Below are positions 33,872 to 45,908 of a stretch of DNA of 64,000 nucleotides, piece by piece. The notes under the pieces were generated by a model. The model saw nothing but the letters and a program-made list of their open reading frames with translations. It was not told the DNA's origin and ran no database searches. The DNA is from Macrocybe gigantea (Eukaryota; Basidiomycota; Agaricomycetes; Agaricales; Callistosporiaceae): NCBI GenBank assembly GCA_011319805.1, contig SJRY01000077.1, positions 186,001 through 250,000 of the forward strand, written 5' to 3'. How positions within the stretch are numbered: the first letter of the stretch is position 1; each line of letters opens with the position of its first letter. The position numbers and the translations under genes are program-made.

Positions 33872-35185
33872 TCAGGCCTTACGACTCATTCCACACCTTC
33901 CAACCTCAAGTGGACAACTCTGTTGGTCGCGTAGAGGGCATGTTCGAGCAAGTGCGCCGATGTCCCATCCTCTGCCAAAACATCCTTCAAGATCGCTCAA
34001 AGTTTTCTCGATATAATTCCCCGCTCCTGAGAGATGAGCAATCCTTGCGCATGAGGCGTGAAGGGCAAGATAGTCAGGGGATGGTGGTGGAAAGCGTTCC
34101 GAGTCAGGCGTGCTGAAGGTTATAAACGGCCCCGAGACCACTGATGTCGGATGGCATTATCGCTTCAAGCTTGTATCGATGAGGAATTTCCTAGGTTTTC
34201 ATCAGTTTGTCTCTACCAACCAGAAATGTAAAAGCATACCGTTGGGGACAACCAAATTCGAAAAGCGTCAAAAAACGTACGCATGTCGGATCCACATGTG
34301 AAGACATTTTCCAAGCGATGCACGTCGTTACCGTTTAACTCATTCAAGATGTTCGGATAACCGAAATTCTTGAAAATAGTCCAGACAGTGGCAGCGCACC
34401 CAGCCTGGACAGTTCAACAAACAACCACATAAAGTATGTTAGCACACACACCTTATCAACAAGTTCAAGATTGGTGTTAGTTGATTCTGGAATGATATGG
34501 GCCAACTGGGTCGCTGAATTAGGGGCGCCTGTGGCTGTCGGAACCACTTTTTTGTTGTGAACACTCGTAGAATTATAGCGGCCGGATATGACGCATCGGT
34601 ATCCGTCGCGGAATAAAGCCTTCGGATAGTGATGAGGAACGAAGAACAATGTAAATTGAAATTACGAACAAGTGTTTTAGCGTCACTGTGAGTTTGAGGT
34701 GCATGCTTCATTAACCATTCAACTTCATCAACTGCCTTGTCAAAAGAGGAACGAGATGGATGAGATGAAGGAGCAGGTGTCCGTCCTTTGTTCGATCGAA
34801 CTTGATGACAGACGAGTTAGCTGAAAATATACACGGATCTTAATATAGTACACATACAGGCTCTAATAAAATGGTCGTTATACATCTGCCCAAGTTGAAG
34901 CAGCTTCGCGTCTTCACCGCCGCATGATATGATCTCCTTATGTACCTGGCAATGCGCCTGCTCGGTTGGGGCATGGTGCAGGAGAAGTCCAAGAATGCGA
35001 CAGTATATAAGCTGTAGCTTAAGCGTCTCGATGTCCTTCCTCAGCTTTTTAGTGGCGAGCTCGGATTGTAACTTGCTTTCGAGACGTATACAAATATCGT
35101 AGGAGCTCTTGTAATGATGACCATTAGGAGGGGACAACAGGTGATCTGGCAGTGTAGATGGCAGAGGTTGAGGCGCTGAGGCCAT
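33872..35185 (-). pseudogene. HNH nuclease-domain protein, copy 2, frameshifted
   Basis: The start (35185) and first exons mirror copy 1 (MASAPQPLPSTLPDHLLSPP, LFRDGYRCVISGRYNSTSV, TQLAHIIPESTN). Two lesions break the 3' part. An extra G at about 34128 (GGTCTCGGGGCCG against GGTCTCGGGCCG) shifts the frame before FITFSTPDSERFPPP, and a 5-bp deletion at about 33980 (GAAGGATGTT against GAAGAAATGGATGTT) shifts it again, so the last 30 residues differ. The nuclease centre itself is intact, so a truncated product is conceivable. Confidence 0.82.
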
Positions 35186-35192
35186 TTCAAGG

Positions 35193-35569
35193 AAGACAAT
35201 GCAGTTAAGTCGCAATGGTCACACGTGCCTCAGCCACTTCTCCCGCAGTGCTCTAGATCTCCTCTTGGTCAACGAGCTTCTGTCTGAGGAAAGACAGCCC
35301 AAAGATCTCAATCATGTCACAGCACCTGCGCTACGCTGTCAGAAAGGCTGTTAACACGACTTGTCGCCTTCCAGGCGCACCCGCCTCAGCTCTAGAAACG
35401 GAATTTTGGGTTGGAGAGAAGGAAAAGAAGAAACCTTCGGAGAAGGAGGACGAAAGCCCAATGCCAAGAAGGGATACAAGCTCAGTGACGATTCTGCGAA
35501 CGACCGTCCCAAGTTGAAAACACTACGTCGTATTCGCGTCTTCCTTTTCGTCGACTATAACATCCGAAC
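35193..35569. other. Spacer outside the right arm
   Basis: No recognisable gene; not part of the inverted match. Confidence 0.35.
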
Positions 35570-35960
35570 CCTCCGATCACTCCGCGTCTCCCCACGACGA
35601 CAAGGCCGAAGGCCCAGCCCAATTCGGTTTCGGTCCCGTATCTTTCGCCGTCTACGTCGCACTAATACCATCACATGTACCTCAACTGGCTGAGGCGCAA
35701 GGCCTCGGTGAAGCGGCTGTCCCCGCCCCTCTCCTCTCCTATGTTGTTGTAGCATTGTCGGCCTTCACACTTGTTCTAATCATCGCACGTCTAGACCACA
35801 CAAGTATCTTCCATATCGCCTTATAAATTTACTGTAATACATCTATAATCGTAGATAAGCAGCATACACCCATGCCTGATATGTAATCTTAATGCAAATA
35901 TTGACCATGGATTGTTCGATTCCCAAGTGTTCTCGTTGACGTCCGTCGTTTGCTCCTCAA
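35570..35960. repeat. Third, direct copy: P2 3' fragment plus 3' flank
   Basis: 35570-35720 matches P2 at about 32840-32970 (HSASPHDDKAE, FGFGP region, MYLNWLRRKASVKRL) with frame damage. 35730-35960 matches 33470-33710 in the same orientation (for example GTAATACATCTATAATCGTAGATAAG). The order P2 3' end, flank, then tail of a minus-strand DUF6533 gene is the same at both places. Confidence 0.8.
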
Positions 35961-37688
35961 ACCGGAGGCTGCGTCCTACGACGACCTGCGCTCTTTGTCG
36001 TGGTATATGCCTTGAACCGCAGCTCTGATATGCTCATCTCGAGCGTCGAGTCGAACTTGAGGTTTGCCTGCCGCATGTGCAAGATGATTCGCGTCGAGAA
36101 GACGCTATGCATGACTCGCTGGAGGCTAAAATGCATACGTGAGTATCGTCTTGAATCGCATGAGACGGATACGAGCATTGTGAGCATGGCAGAGAAGCCG
36201 AGCTGATGCAAGACAAAGTCTCATTCAGTTGTGCGTTCTTGGTATGGGGCCCGGGTCAGATGAGCTCACCTTGGGATTTAGGGACATCATGACGATGTTT
36301 GCTACAGAGACGTCTGTTCGTTACCAGAGTTCATGAGGCGACAGGCGGGTATTGGCGCTGTACAAACGCTCACTGAATATGTAAATATAATATACGATCC
36401 CGTCTCTGTAGAGCGTTCGTATCATCGGCCCATGAGAGTGTCGTATTTATTTGCCCAGGCCCAGAGCGTCAACACCAAGACGACTGGCAGCAGGGCGACA
36501 TGGGATGAGCACTACCAGCCATAACAAGTACGAAGAGCAACAGACTTGTCTCGCTTATCAGCAGCAGGATGAAATCGCCCTCGATCGCGGAGCTGAAAGC
36601 CGTCAGCCAACATCCGGGTATAGCGTCGAACGGCGCTTTGGTGACTAGAATCACGTTATACACATGAAGGGAATTGTAAAGGCGGGACGGACATCTCAGC
36701 GAGTTTAGGAAGAAAACGATGCAGACCAGCCCAGCCATGTAAATCGGCTAGCGAGGGCAATATAAGCGACACCAATAGAATACAAAAAGAAAGTCGCAAT
36801 CTCTCACCACAAAAACTGCTAGCAGAAATATGAGCATTTTTCGCGAGTTTCCCCATAACGCGAGCGTGCGCAATATCAAAATATCTGAAAGAAATGCATG
36901 CAGGCGATGGACACGTCCAGTTCAATGCAAGTCAGTCAATCTATGGAACGTTGCGGAACGTACAGCCGGCGATTCCTATGCCAAATGATGTCGCAGCTTT
37001 GAACGGAAAGCGTCAACAAAGTGCATCACCTTCCAGGTAAGACCTTTCATACCAGCAGGTACGCGAAAATGATTGAATAGATGCGTCCCTGGGAAAGAGA
37101 AATTATCTCCACACCGGATCGTCGTATACGTTGGTGAAAAAATTACATACCCGATGAGAAAGCCCTGGAGCCACTTCGACTGTTTCGGCCAATCGGTCGG
37201 CGATGTTTTCGATAGCAGAAAGAGGACATTCTCTGCGCACCATATATCCGGAAAGGTACGTCGAAAAATGCAGAGTAGCGAGAGAGCAGATAGAGTATTT
37301 TGATAGCACTCCATTTCGTCGCCCAGATGAGGTCGACCTGAACCTCTGATCTTTGAGAACAAGCTCGTTCAACGAAGGCATGCGAGACATAATGACTCGC
37401 CTCGAGAGCGAACGTCAACAGCCAGTCGTAGACCTTTGTTGGAGGATCCCCGTCAGTCATATGCATGAAGTATTGGTAACCACATATACTCTTACCATCA
37501 TGGAAAAGGCTGAAACTGACGATATCATAGTAGTCAGCGATACACATCACAGGAAGTCCGGTGAATTATTACCTTCTATGTACTGTATTGTACGCCAAGG
37601 AGTGAGTTGTTGATTGAAGATGTAACTGGAGGTGCCGTGCTCACTTTGTAACGGCTTGCAATTCAATTATTTCATACAAGGAATCCAT
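35957..37688 (-). pseudogene. DUF6533 membrane protein (copy C), one frameshift
   Basis: Exon 1 is MDSLYEIIELQAVTK (ATG 37688). VYDWLLTFALE then joins VDLIWATKWSAIKILYLLSR across an intron with a GC donor (GCGAGT). Later exons give DILILRTLALWGNSRKMLIF, IYMAGLVCIVFFLNSLR, APFDAIPGCWLTAFSSAIEG, VVLVLTLWAWANKY, LYRDGIVYYIYIFS, LGFSAMLTMLVS and HSVFSTRIILHMRQ, stop 35957-35959. Between NKY and SHGPMIRTLYRDG, near 36432-36446, one base is missing relative to copy D, and the unshifted frame hits TGA. Otherwise intact, so this is either young decay or an assembly error. Confidence 0.8.
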
Positions 37689-38531
37689 GGTTGGACGATC
37701 GCCCAGCAGAATAATCGCGGACAGTAGAGAGGATAGGTTGGACATACAAGCCCCGTCTTTCGCTCCTTCTTTCATCCGTCAAGACTGATTTAGGTTATAG
37801 AGTGGACTGATGACCTCATGTCCTTGTCTCTGTCCCGGCTTGGAGAAGAGTGTGAACGAGGTACTTTGGGTGCGATCTGTCAAACATCCACACATATGAA
37901 CTGCCGGCTGTTATAACCTTGCCAGTGAGTGGGTAAGGATCACATACAGCCTACCAGGTCGTACCAAGTCAATCCCGGTGCTCACGGAATTAGAGAATCC
38001 GAGTCGTGATCCATCTTCATTCCAGAAAATGAAGGAATGAGCCTCGAAGTGATGACCTTCTTGTATTCTCCCACGTCAATATGTGCGCCGATCCTCGGAT
38101 TTTGAAATCGAAACGTGACCACTTCCACACACCTCTCTCTCAGAAGAAAATCATATAATCCTGAAACTCCTTACATCGCCAATAAAGTCGTTGAACTCAT
38201 CCGTTCCGCTGTTCTCAACAACGGGGAGCTCGACGATGCCACAATCCACAGTTTTCGCAATCCTGTCAACAATTCTCTCGAAATCTAGGGCCGGACAAAC
38301 GCCTCTGAATAGATTTCTACCTGGTCGTCGCCAATCTATTTGGGACGTATGAAGCTTATCGACGAGCGGCTTTACGGTGCTTCCCAAATAGCAGTGTCAT
38401 TTCATATGGCGATGTTTAGCAACTCGTGCAGCTGTAGTTTTGGTTCTCCGGCATGGACGTATACCGATTTCTGCGATGCCTTCATGGAACCGTTTTCCAA
38501 TCCACGATAAGCAATCTGCAATAACACAATA
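37689..38531. other. Intergenic between DUF6533 copies C and D
   Basis: No gene seen. Parts (for example around CGATCTGTCAA near 37875) resemble the sequence upstream of copy D near 40515, so the tandem duplication extended several hundred bases upstream. Confidence 0.4.
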
Positions 38532-40345
38532 CTATACACTTTGCTCATGGTGTCCATGGCCACTGACATCCAATAATGTTCGAATTGTAGGCCTTGCCCT
38601 GCGATCTCTGCTTTTTGACGCGTACGCTTTGAATCTCAGTTCTGATATACTCATCTCGAGCGTCGAGTCGAATTTTTGGTTCGCCTGGCGCATGTGCAGT
38701 ATGATCCGAGTTGAAAAAACGCTGTGCATGATACGCTGGAGGCTAAAAAAAAAGGCAGGATGAGTATCATTCTGGCTTGACGCCGATAGATAAGATAGGA
38801 ACACCGACATTGTGAGCATAGGCGAAAAGCCGAGCTGAGAGGTTGTAAGCAGGGTGTCAGTCAGTTCTGCATTACTAATACCAGTAACGATAGGGAATGG
38901 GCGTACTCGAGGCTTTAAGGACATCATGGCAATGTTCGCTATGGAGACGCCTGTGTGTTAGATAGCACAAATGCAGCATGAGAGGACGAAAAATAAGATC
39001 AAGGGCTACATAAAGGGACCCACTGAATATGTAGATATAATACACGATCCCGTCTCTATAAAGCGTCCATATCATTGGGCCATGTGAATGCCTGTACTTC
39101 TTTGCCCAGGCCCAGATCGTCAAAACCAAGACAACTGCCATGAAAGCTAGATCAGCGGAACTGTCCAATGATCGGAGGATTGAGAACAACCAACTTGTCT
39201 CGCTGAGAAGCAGCAGGATAAAGTTGCCTTCTACTGTAGAGCTGAAATCCGCCAGCCAGCATCCTGTAATCGCATCAAACGGCACCTCGGCAACTACGCG
39301 AGGAAAGATCTCAGAAACAAAAAAGCCGAGACTCATGACTGGGGAGGCTTACATTTGAGCGATATTAGAAAAAGGACGATGCAGATCATCGCGGCGGTGT
39401 AAATGGGCTGACGAGAACAGTACATGACGTGAATGACAGCTGGACAATGATAAGGGCCTAGCGTCTTACGACGAAAACCACTATCAGAAATACGAGCATT
39501 TTTCGCGAGTTGCCCCATAGCGCGAGTGTTCTCAAAATCAAGATGTCTACAGGGAAGTACAAGAACAATGAATGGATTGAGAAGAGAGTAGAGTGCTGCA
39601 AGAAACGTACGCACATCCAGCTGTTCCTATGCCACACGCTGTTGAAGCTGTGAAGCGAAATGTCAACGGGCTCGGACGATGTCACGAGGTATTTACGCAT
39701 TCCTACCATCCGGTATGCGGGAAACGATTGAACAGAAGCGTCCCTAGAGAGGGGAAGTTGTCGTGAGTTTGGATGTCCCATCACTCGTCCAGTGAGCCCA
39801 CGCACGCGACGAGAAAGCCCTGGCGTCACTTCAGCTATTTTACGAAGGGATTGGTGAGCTGTCCATTATGGAACGGAATCTAGTTGTCACATACTATATA
39901 TCCGCAAAGGAACGTCAAAAAAGGCAGAGTAACGGGAGAGGAGATAGAGGATTTTGATTGCGCTCCATTTTGTACTCCAAATGAGTTCGACCTAAGTGGA
40001 GAATCTTCAAAAGTATGATGCCGAAGACATTCAACATGTTGCGGAGTGGACTCACTTCCAGTGCGGACATCAACATCCAGTCGTAGATCTTCATTAAAAC
40101 ACACCTCTGTCAATCACAGACTGCTAGCAATTTCGGACGCAATCCCACCATCATGGAGAAAGCTGAAACTATCGATATCGTACTTTAAGTCAGTCGACAG
40201 CGCATATTACCACAGTGTCAGTAATTTGTAATTTATCACCTTCTATGTACTGGAGGACAAATTACATTCATAAAGAGTGTGAGAGTTACCGTTGACGCAC
40301 CTTTGTGATGGCTTGCAGTCTGATTATTTCGTACAATGGATCCAT
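38532..40345 (-). CDS. DUF6533 multi-pass membrane protein (copy D)
   Basis: Exon 1 MDPLYEIIRLQAITK (ATG 40345) is followed by IYDWMLMSALE and, after a GT-AG intron, VELIWSTKWSAIKILYLLSR with YSAFFDVPLRIYS. Downstream exons encode DILILRTLALWGNSRKMLVF, IYTAAMICIVLFLISLK, VPFDAITGCWLADFSSTVEG, VVLVLTIWAWAKKYRHSHGP, MIWTLYRDGIVYYIYIF, IAMMSLKP, LGFSPMLTMSVFLSYLS and IMHSVFSTRIILHMRQANQK, with a longer basic tail ending at 38532. I found no frame break. It is the tandem twin of copy C. Seven or so hydrophobic segments predict an integral membrane protein. Confidence 0.82.
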
Positions 40346-41876
40346 GGCGGGACGATCGCGGAGGAGATGTTTGCTTGAAGGGTCGTGGAAATGGATAGGA
40401 CGTAATATAGGTTCGAAGCCTAGAGGCGTCGTGCGAACTAATTCATGGGTTCCTCTTTTCGTCCGTCCTTGTCTCGACACCAACCTTGGAATGAATGGAG
40501 ATGCCTTCTGCGATCTGTCAACCATTCGAAAATTGTCAGCTGTTCTAGGGCTGGATAGGAATAACATACGGCGTATCACCGTCATGCTAAGGTAGAGTCG
40601 ATCCCAGGTCTCACGGGACCACAGAACTTGTGAACCTGTATACGATAGCTGTCAACGTCCATGGGAACCGGGGACAGAACTTGTCGTTTCGGGAAGGTGG
40701 TAGAATGGGCACCCGAGCCGATGGTGCTTTGTAGCTAGTCTTCCTGTACGAGACGACCCCAAATGTTGCCATCAAAGCGAGCATAACGGCCACAAGCGCA
40801 CTCCCACCAGCATCTGAGTATTAATGCGTCCTCAGAGCTAATCAGGTCCTTGGATTGATAGATCCATGGGAAAAGATTTTGGAAAGCACCAAATGTCGGC
40901 AATGGGCACCGGAAAACTGTCCACGAGAATATGACATGTGTAGATGATGAGAGCTGGAAGGTCACTTTCCATATCGTCCCTTGGCTATAATGCAATGGTG
41001 GCTATCGGTGAATCGCGCCTGGGGATTCAAATGGAGCTCGGTTTGCTGGTGCGTCATGCCATGATATGCTCCGAAATCCGTTTGAGAGATATGACGCCAA
41101 AATTAGATGTAGTATGGGACAGTATTGTGGAGGGTTATTGTGATTATTGTGTGAGGCTGTGGTAATGATCTGCGCCCACGCCTCTGCTGATACATCGAAC
41201 CCAGGACTATGTCCACTTGCCATTCGACGTCGTTATGACTCGTTATCGCCGAACGAGACAGAAATAATCAAGTTTTCTTTTTCATTTTCGGCATGCGCCG
41301 AGCAAATCCAGTTCAAACATTGTCACAACACTCGCAAGACATGTCTAATCCCCCCATGTAAGGCATAGAATACCAAAAATATTCCAAAGCGCAATTTCAG
41401 CATCCCGGCTTATATCCACCTCCAGCTACACAATCGCAGGCAAATGTTTGCCTTAGCGGAGATCCGCTCGGGCTCATTTAGCCGCTGCTCGACATGGACG
41501 AGTTTGTACAAGGAAATCAACTTGCGTTGGATGCTCTTTACAATGATTCAACCATTATTTGGGTAATACAGTATGTTAGTTGAGAAGGCTGAGCTTTATC
41601 GTTCTCGTCTTAGGATGCACCGACTTCTATTATTTCACCTACAGCTTGCGGTTCTTGCAAGCCATAAATGCCAGCCCGAACTGACACCGCACCCGAGCGA
41701 CCTGCACCGAAACCGTTCTTGGCGCCACGACTTCCGCCGTTTCTCCTCCGGACCAAAAACCTAGCCTTCTCAGGAATGGATAAAGCCCAAGTACTGTCTA
41801 TATCCTTTCCTACATCTCTGGACTTTGTCCATCAGCCAAGCTCCTTCGTCACTTCGCGAACCGTTGACATTCCGCC
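40346..41876. other. 1.5-kb intergenic
   Basis: No supported gene. The first ~300 bp resemble the region upstream of copy C. A hydrophobic open frame at 40611-40793 (minus; VMLALMATFGVVSYRK) has no partner exons. Confidence 0.35.
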
Positions 41877-43159
41877 ATGCAGTTGGTCTTCTCCTTATTT
41901 TCGTTCTTGGTACTGCTTCCCTTTGTGGTTGGCCTCCGGCGTTTCGTTTTCATCAATAACTGCCCCACCGGCTCAACGCTTTTTATTAACAACGGGACCG
42001 AAGGTACCATCCAAGGCAGAGGCGGAAGGATCACGATGCTTTTGCCGAATGATTTCAGCGGCTACGCCTATATCACGGCTAATGGTGGTAACGCGGTTGG
42101 TGAGGGTGCGACCAAAGCAGCCTTCTTCGGCCCCGTATGTGATCTTTGTCCTTATGCTCATTCTGCATAGCCTTTGATCGCCGTCAATGCTATAGAGCAA
42201 CTATTACTACATCGTCGTCGATCCTGATAATTTCAACACTGGCATCAGGATCTCTCCTAGTCGCAGCGCGGTATGAATTATTGCCCCTATTCATAGCACC
42301 AGGACTTACAGGTGCCAATAGCACAGTGGATTCTGTCGAACCCAAACATGCAGGACTGAAACGTGCGGAAACGCGTTCAGATACAAACCGGACATGAGCG
42401 CCTTGCCTCCACCCTCGTCGAGTGCCCCTGACCCGCCTTTATATGCTTGTCCGCCTTCTAGTACAAACTACACCGTAACGTAGGTTCTTCCATATTGGTA
42501 CAGTTGGCTCGCCAGGGTCTACCAGATCCCTCTAGTTTCTGCCCGTCCGGCAATTTCCCGCCGCCTACTAGAGCAGTTACGATACACCCTCGTGGAAACA
42601 GGAATAAATGTATGGACGTTCGTGGAGGGCGCTTCGCAAATGGAACCCCAGTCCAGGTGTCAGTCCATTTCTCTTCTGCTCGTCGTCGGACTTTTACACT
42701 TCTGGGTCCAGCTGGGATTGCAATGGAACTAGAGCTCAGAAGTGGATCGTCAAGAGGGGCGTGGTGGCACAAGTCCGTCTCGCAGGCTCGGACTTCTGTT
42801 TAGACACGGGATCGAGTAAGCGACTCGAGAATTTTTCCGAAAAGCTTTGCACTGCTTTTAACCCTGCGCTCTCCTTCAGTGTTTACCACCGGTACGAAGA
42901 TGAAGATCGCTCCGTGCCAGGCCAATCTCCCTGCGCAAAGCTGGTTTTACACTAATAGCAACGTATTCGAGCTGTTTTATATTCGAAGTACGTCATTTCC
43001 TCTTTCGCAGCGCGCTGCATTTTCTCATTATACGTTCACGGCATTGCAGACAAATGCCTCGACTTGACAAACGGCAGCCTTCGCAACGGAAACCGGATCC
43101 AGATTGCAAATTGTGTTACCGGTAGCATAAATCAAAGGTTCTCTACAAGAATGGCTTAG
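41877..43159 (+). CDS. Secreted thaumatin-like + ricin-B protein, divergent (copy 5)
   Basis: The signal peptide is MQLVFSLFSFLVLLPFVVGL. Thaumatin-like part: RRFVFINNCPTGSTLFINN, NDFSGYAYITANGGNA, AAFFGP, SNYYYIVVDPDNFNTGI, GFCRTQTCRTETCGNAF, LYACPPSSTNYTVT joined to FCPSGNFPPP. Ricin-B part: NKCMDVRGGRFANGTPVQ to RAQKWIVKRG, DFCLDTGS, TKMKIAPCQANLPAQSWFYT, KCLDLTNGSLRNGNRIQ, stop at 43157-43159. The last repeat ends NQRF where the others have NQIW, so the third sugar site may be lost. All exons join in frame. It is much more diverged than copies 1-4 and stands on the opposite strand 18 kb away. Confidence 0.82.
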
Positions 43160-43504
43160 CTACCGTAACATCCAGACGTTTTTTCTCAATCTCTGTGAAG
43201 ATCACATGTTCTTTTACTACAGGACAATTACATGATGGATGATAAAGACTTGAGTCTCTACGTTAGCCACCGCTTCTTTTTCTTCAACTTGAGGTTTGGC
43301 CAGCCCTCCCTCCAGCCTGGAAGACGTGACGTTTCGATCGGAACCATCCCTCCTATTGCGCAATCGCCGAGGTACTGGTGACGACGAGAAGGAAAAGGAG
43401 TCCTGAATGGCTATTAAAAGTCGGCTATCGACGTTTAGTGTCCGAGACTGTTCATCTCGCGTCCTTGATATCCCACTCCGACTGGCCAGTCAGCCACTCG
43501 TATC
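43160..43504. other. Intergenic between copies 5 and 6
   Basis: 345 bp; no gene seen. It must hold the copy 6 promoter. Confidence 0.4.
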
Positions 43505-44745
43505 ATGTTCTTCCCGCTTATGGCAGCTATCTCTGTGGCTCCTGCACTTGTCCGCTCGGCGCGCCAATTCGTCATCGTAAATGAATGCCCTACTACATCG
43601 ACGTTATACATCAACGGAGAGTCACAAGGCACCATCGCAGCCAGCGGTGGCACTCTAATGAAGACCGTCGAAAATGGGTTTAGCGGTTTCTTTTACCTGA
43701 CTGCTAATGGCGGCAACGCCGATGGTTCCGGTACAACTCGAGCCGGATTTTTTGGACAGGTCAGTTGGATGGGTGGCGCCATCAACCTCGTGGACTCACG
43801 ACATTTCAGGATAATTACTATTACATTGTCAAAGACCTAAACCATTTTAACACCGGCGTCTCCATCTCGCCGATTAATCGACAGCCGGTTAGTAGTACAC
43901 GAATCCGTGACCCGCTCAGCTAATGTCTTGCATGGTAGTCCGATGGGTTTTGCGTCCCCGGAAAGTGTTCGACAGTTTCATGCTCCAACGCCTTCAGTCA
44001 GCCGCCAACCGCATTCCCACCTCCATCCTCCAAGTCTCCGATGGCGCCTCTGTACTCATGCCCCCCGCCAATGGTGCATTTATGATAACGTGAGCACGGA
44101 CGTTGTCAGCTCTAGACGCGATTAATGGGAATCCCCCATCCTGACAGGTTTTGCCCCGGAGGGTTCTTCCCGCCGCCCACACCCGTCGCTATCCATCCGA
44201 ATGGACACAGTAACAAGTGTCTGGACGTTCAAGCTGCAGACTTTGTCGAGGGAACGATTGTTCAACTGTATGTCGCACCTCTGCCTCAATATCTCTTGCT
44301 GTTATAGTAGCTTCGATCTTTCAGCTGGCATTGCAACGGGTCGCGTGCTCAGAAATGGATCGTCAACCGTGGTGACACCCAGGTCCGGGTGGCGGGAACG
44401 AATCTTTGTCTAGATGCAGGCTCACGCAAGTTTTCACCTTTTTGCGAACAACTCACTGGTTAAGACGAGACTGATTTATCAGATCCCGGAGATGGCGTAG
44501 GAATGAAGATATGGAAGTGTATCAATAACCTTCCTGCTCAATCCTGGTATTACACTGATGACAATAGGATAGCACTGAAAAAGAAAGGTGATACGGCCTC
44601 ATTTATGCGAAATAATTTCACAAATTAAATACTACATTCATTAGGCCAATGTCTTGACTTGCGGAATGGCGGGCTAGTGTTCGGGAACAAAGTGCAAACT
44701 TGGAAGTGTACAACTGAGAACACAAATCAGATTTGGACACTCTGA
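43505..44745 (+). CDS. Secreted thaumatin-like + ricin-B protein (copy 6), possible frameshift
   Basis: The start at 43505 gives a short signal peptide (MFFPLMAAISVAPALVRSA). Thaumatin-like part: RQFVIVNECPTTSTLYING, NGFSGFFYLTANGGNA, TTRAGFFGQ, YYYIVKDLNHFNTGVSISP, FCVPGKCSTVSCSNAFSQPP, PLYSCPP. Then the frame runs to a stop unless one C is added to the C6 run at 44061-44066; with it the exon reads ANGAFMIT and joins FCPGGFFPPP correctly. Ricin-B part: NKCLDVQAADF, RAQKWIVNRGDTQVRVAG, LCLDAGS, GMKIWKCINNLPAQSWYYT, QCLDLRNGGLVFGNKVQTW, NQIWTL-stop (44743-44745). The intron after CLDAGS uses a GC donor. A homopolymer indel in the assembly is a likely explanation. Confidence 0.78.
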
Positions 44746-44968
44746 CGTTGTCTCAAGAACGGAGACTTTGCAGGGCTATTCATTTTGTCTTAGCCTTTCA
44801 ACAGCATTTGCATATCCACGTATTTAATATATATCTACTTTCAAAAAGAAAAATTGGTCGCATACGATTATAATCGAATGAAGATCAGCGAAGTGGCTTT
44901 TCCCGCAAATCTTGGCTTCTGTTGCTGCATCGATTCAGTTTCCTTTCGGCCGGCTTCGCTTTCGAAAT

Positions 44969-45857
44969 CTATCCGTATCCGCTTTCATGAAGCTGAGCAG
45001 CGAGATACAGACTAATAGGTTGTGCTCGTTCCCAAAACTCCGGCCACCACTGTAGCACAGATATTTCTTCCTCTTCCGACAGTGTGGCGATATTTTCTTC
45101 ATGAAGATAGGCATCGTGCAGGGCGCGTAGTGCGGCAAACGTGTCGAATACCTCCTTCACTTTTCTGTCTGCCTCGGGAGCGCGAAGAGGCGAAGTTTCA
45201 GGGATGGAAGATAATACGTGGACGACAGCAACGCAGATATTTGCTACAGCGCGTCGAGCGCGGCCGATGTCGGACGTTGAACTAGACGAGGAGGTGTGAA
45301 AATCCTGGAGGGTGGTATGACAAGTGTAGACGTCATTGCTGGCATTAACCAGTACACGATTAATGACTCACAAGAAGGAATTGACTGGCCTGCTCCTCGC
45401 TCATCGGCCTCCCTAGGTAGAGGAATATCTGGTACAGGAGCGAATACGATCTGCGGAGTCTGTCTGCATGATCAACAGGAATCATAAGAAGCCAGGGTGC
45501 CGAAGCGGTATTCTCTAGGGCAGCAAGCCGCATCTCGGTAAGTTCCTTTGGTTCCTGGAATTCCTCGTTCTCCTCCTTTGCTTCAGAGGACGACGAGTAA
45601 TGGCGGCTGTTTTGGACCACGGAGGTACGAACAAGAGTTTCCAGCTGCCGTGCAGGAGAAACGAGACGCTTCGTGCTGTGGAGCAACGCGGTATTCATCA
45701 CAGCATTACGAGCACTCAACTGGGTGGTACAATCATAACTTGGCCAATCAGAAGAACTTGTAGAGCGCACCTGTCTGAATGACGCAGAAAGACTGGTCTT
45801 TCGAACACTTCTGATTGAAATGCCGCGAGTACCGGTAATTAGCCCCTTCACAAGCAT
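44969..45857 (-). CDS. Probable mitochondrial protein of unknown function
   Basis: Two exons separated by a 67-nt intron (45305-45371) join SEEQASQFLL to DFHTSSSSSTSDIGRARRAV. The start at 45857 gives MLVKGLITGTRGISIRSVRK, rich in Arg and Ser and lacking acidic residues: a typical matrix-targeting presequence. An upstream in-frame ATG at 45908 is also possible. The middle is acidic (EAKEENEEFQEPKELTEMRL), and the C-terminal half is predicted helical (VKEVFDTFAALRALHDAYLH, SVLQWWPEFWERAQPISLYL). I do not recognise the family. The intron is well placed and both exons have clean coding character. Confidence 0.65.
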
Positions 45858-45908
45858 GGCAGAAACATTGAAAGACTGAGCACACGCTCGCGGTTGCAAG
45901 CACACCAC

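Larger units (their letters stand above)
33390..35192. repeat. Right arm of the ~6-kb inverted duplication
   Basis: Reverse complement of 29100-30990. It holds a non-coding block (33440-33690), DUF6533 exon relics (33695-33860) and the broken HNH copy 2. The non-coding block is present a third time, in direct orientation, at 35730-35960. Confidence 0.85.

Noticed and set aside
40611..40995. Hydrophobic minus-strand ORFs upstream of DUF6533 copy D
   Set aside because: No partner exons, no conserved motif, and stops in every way of joining them.
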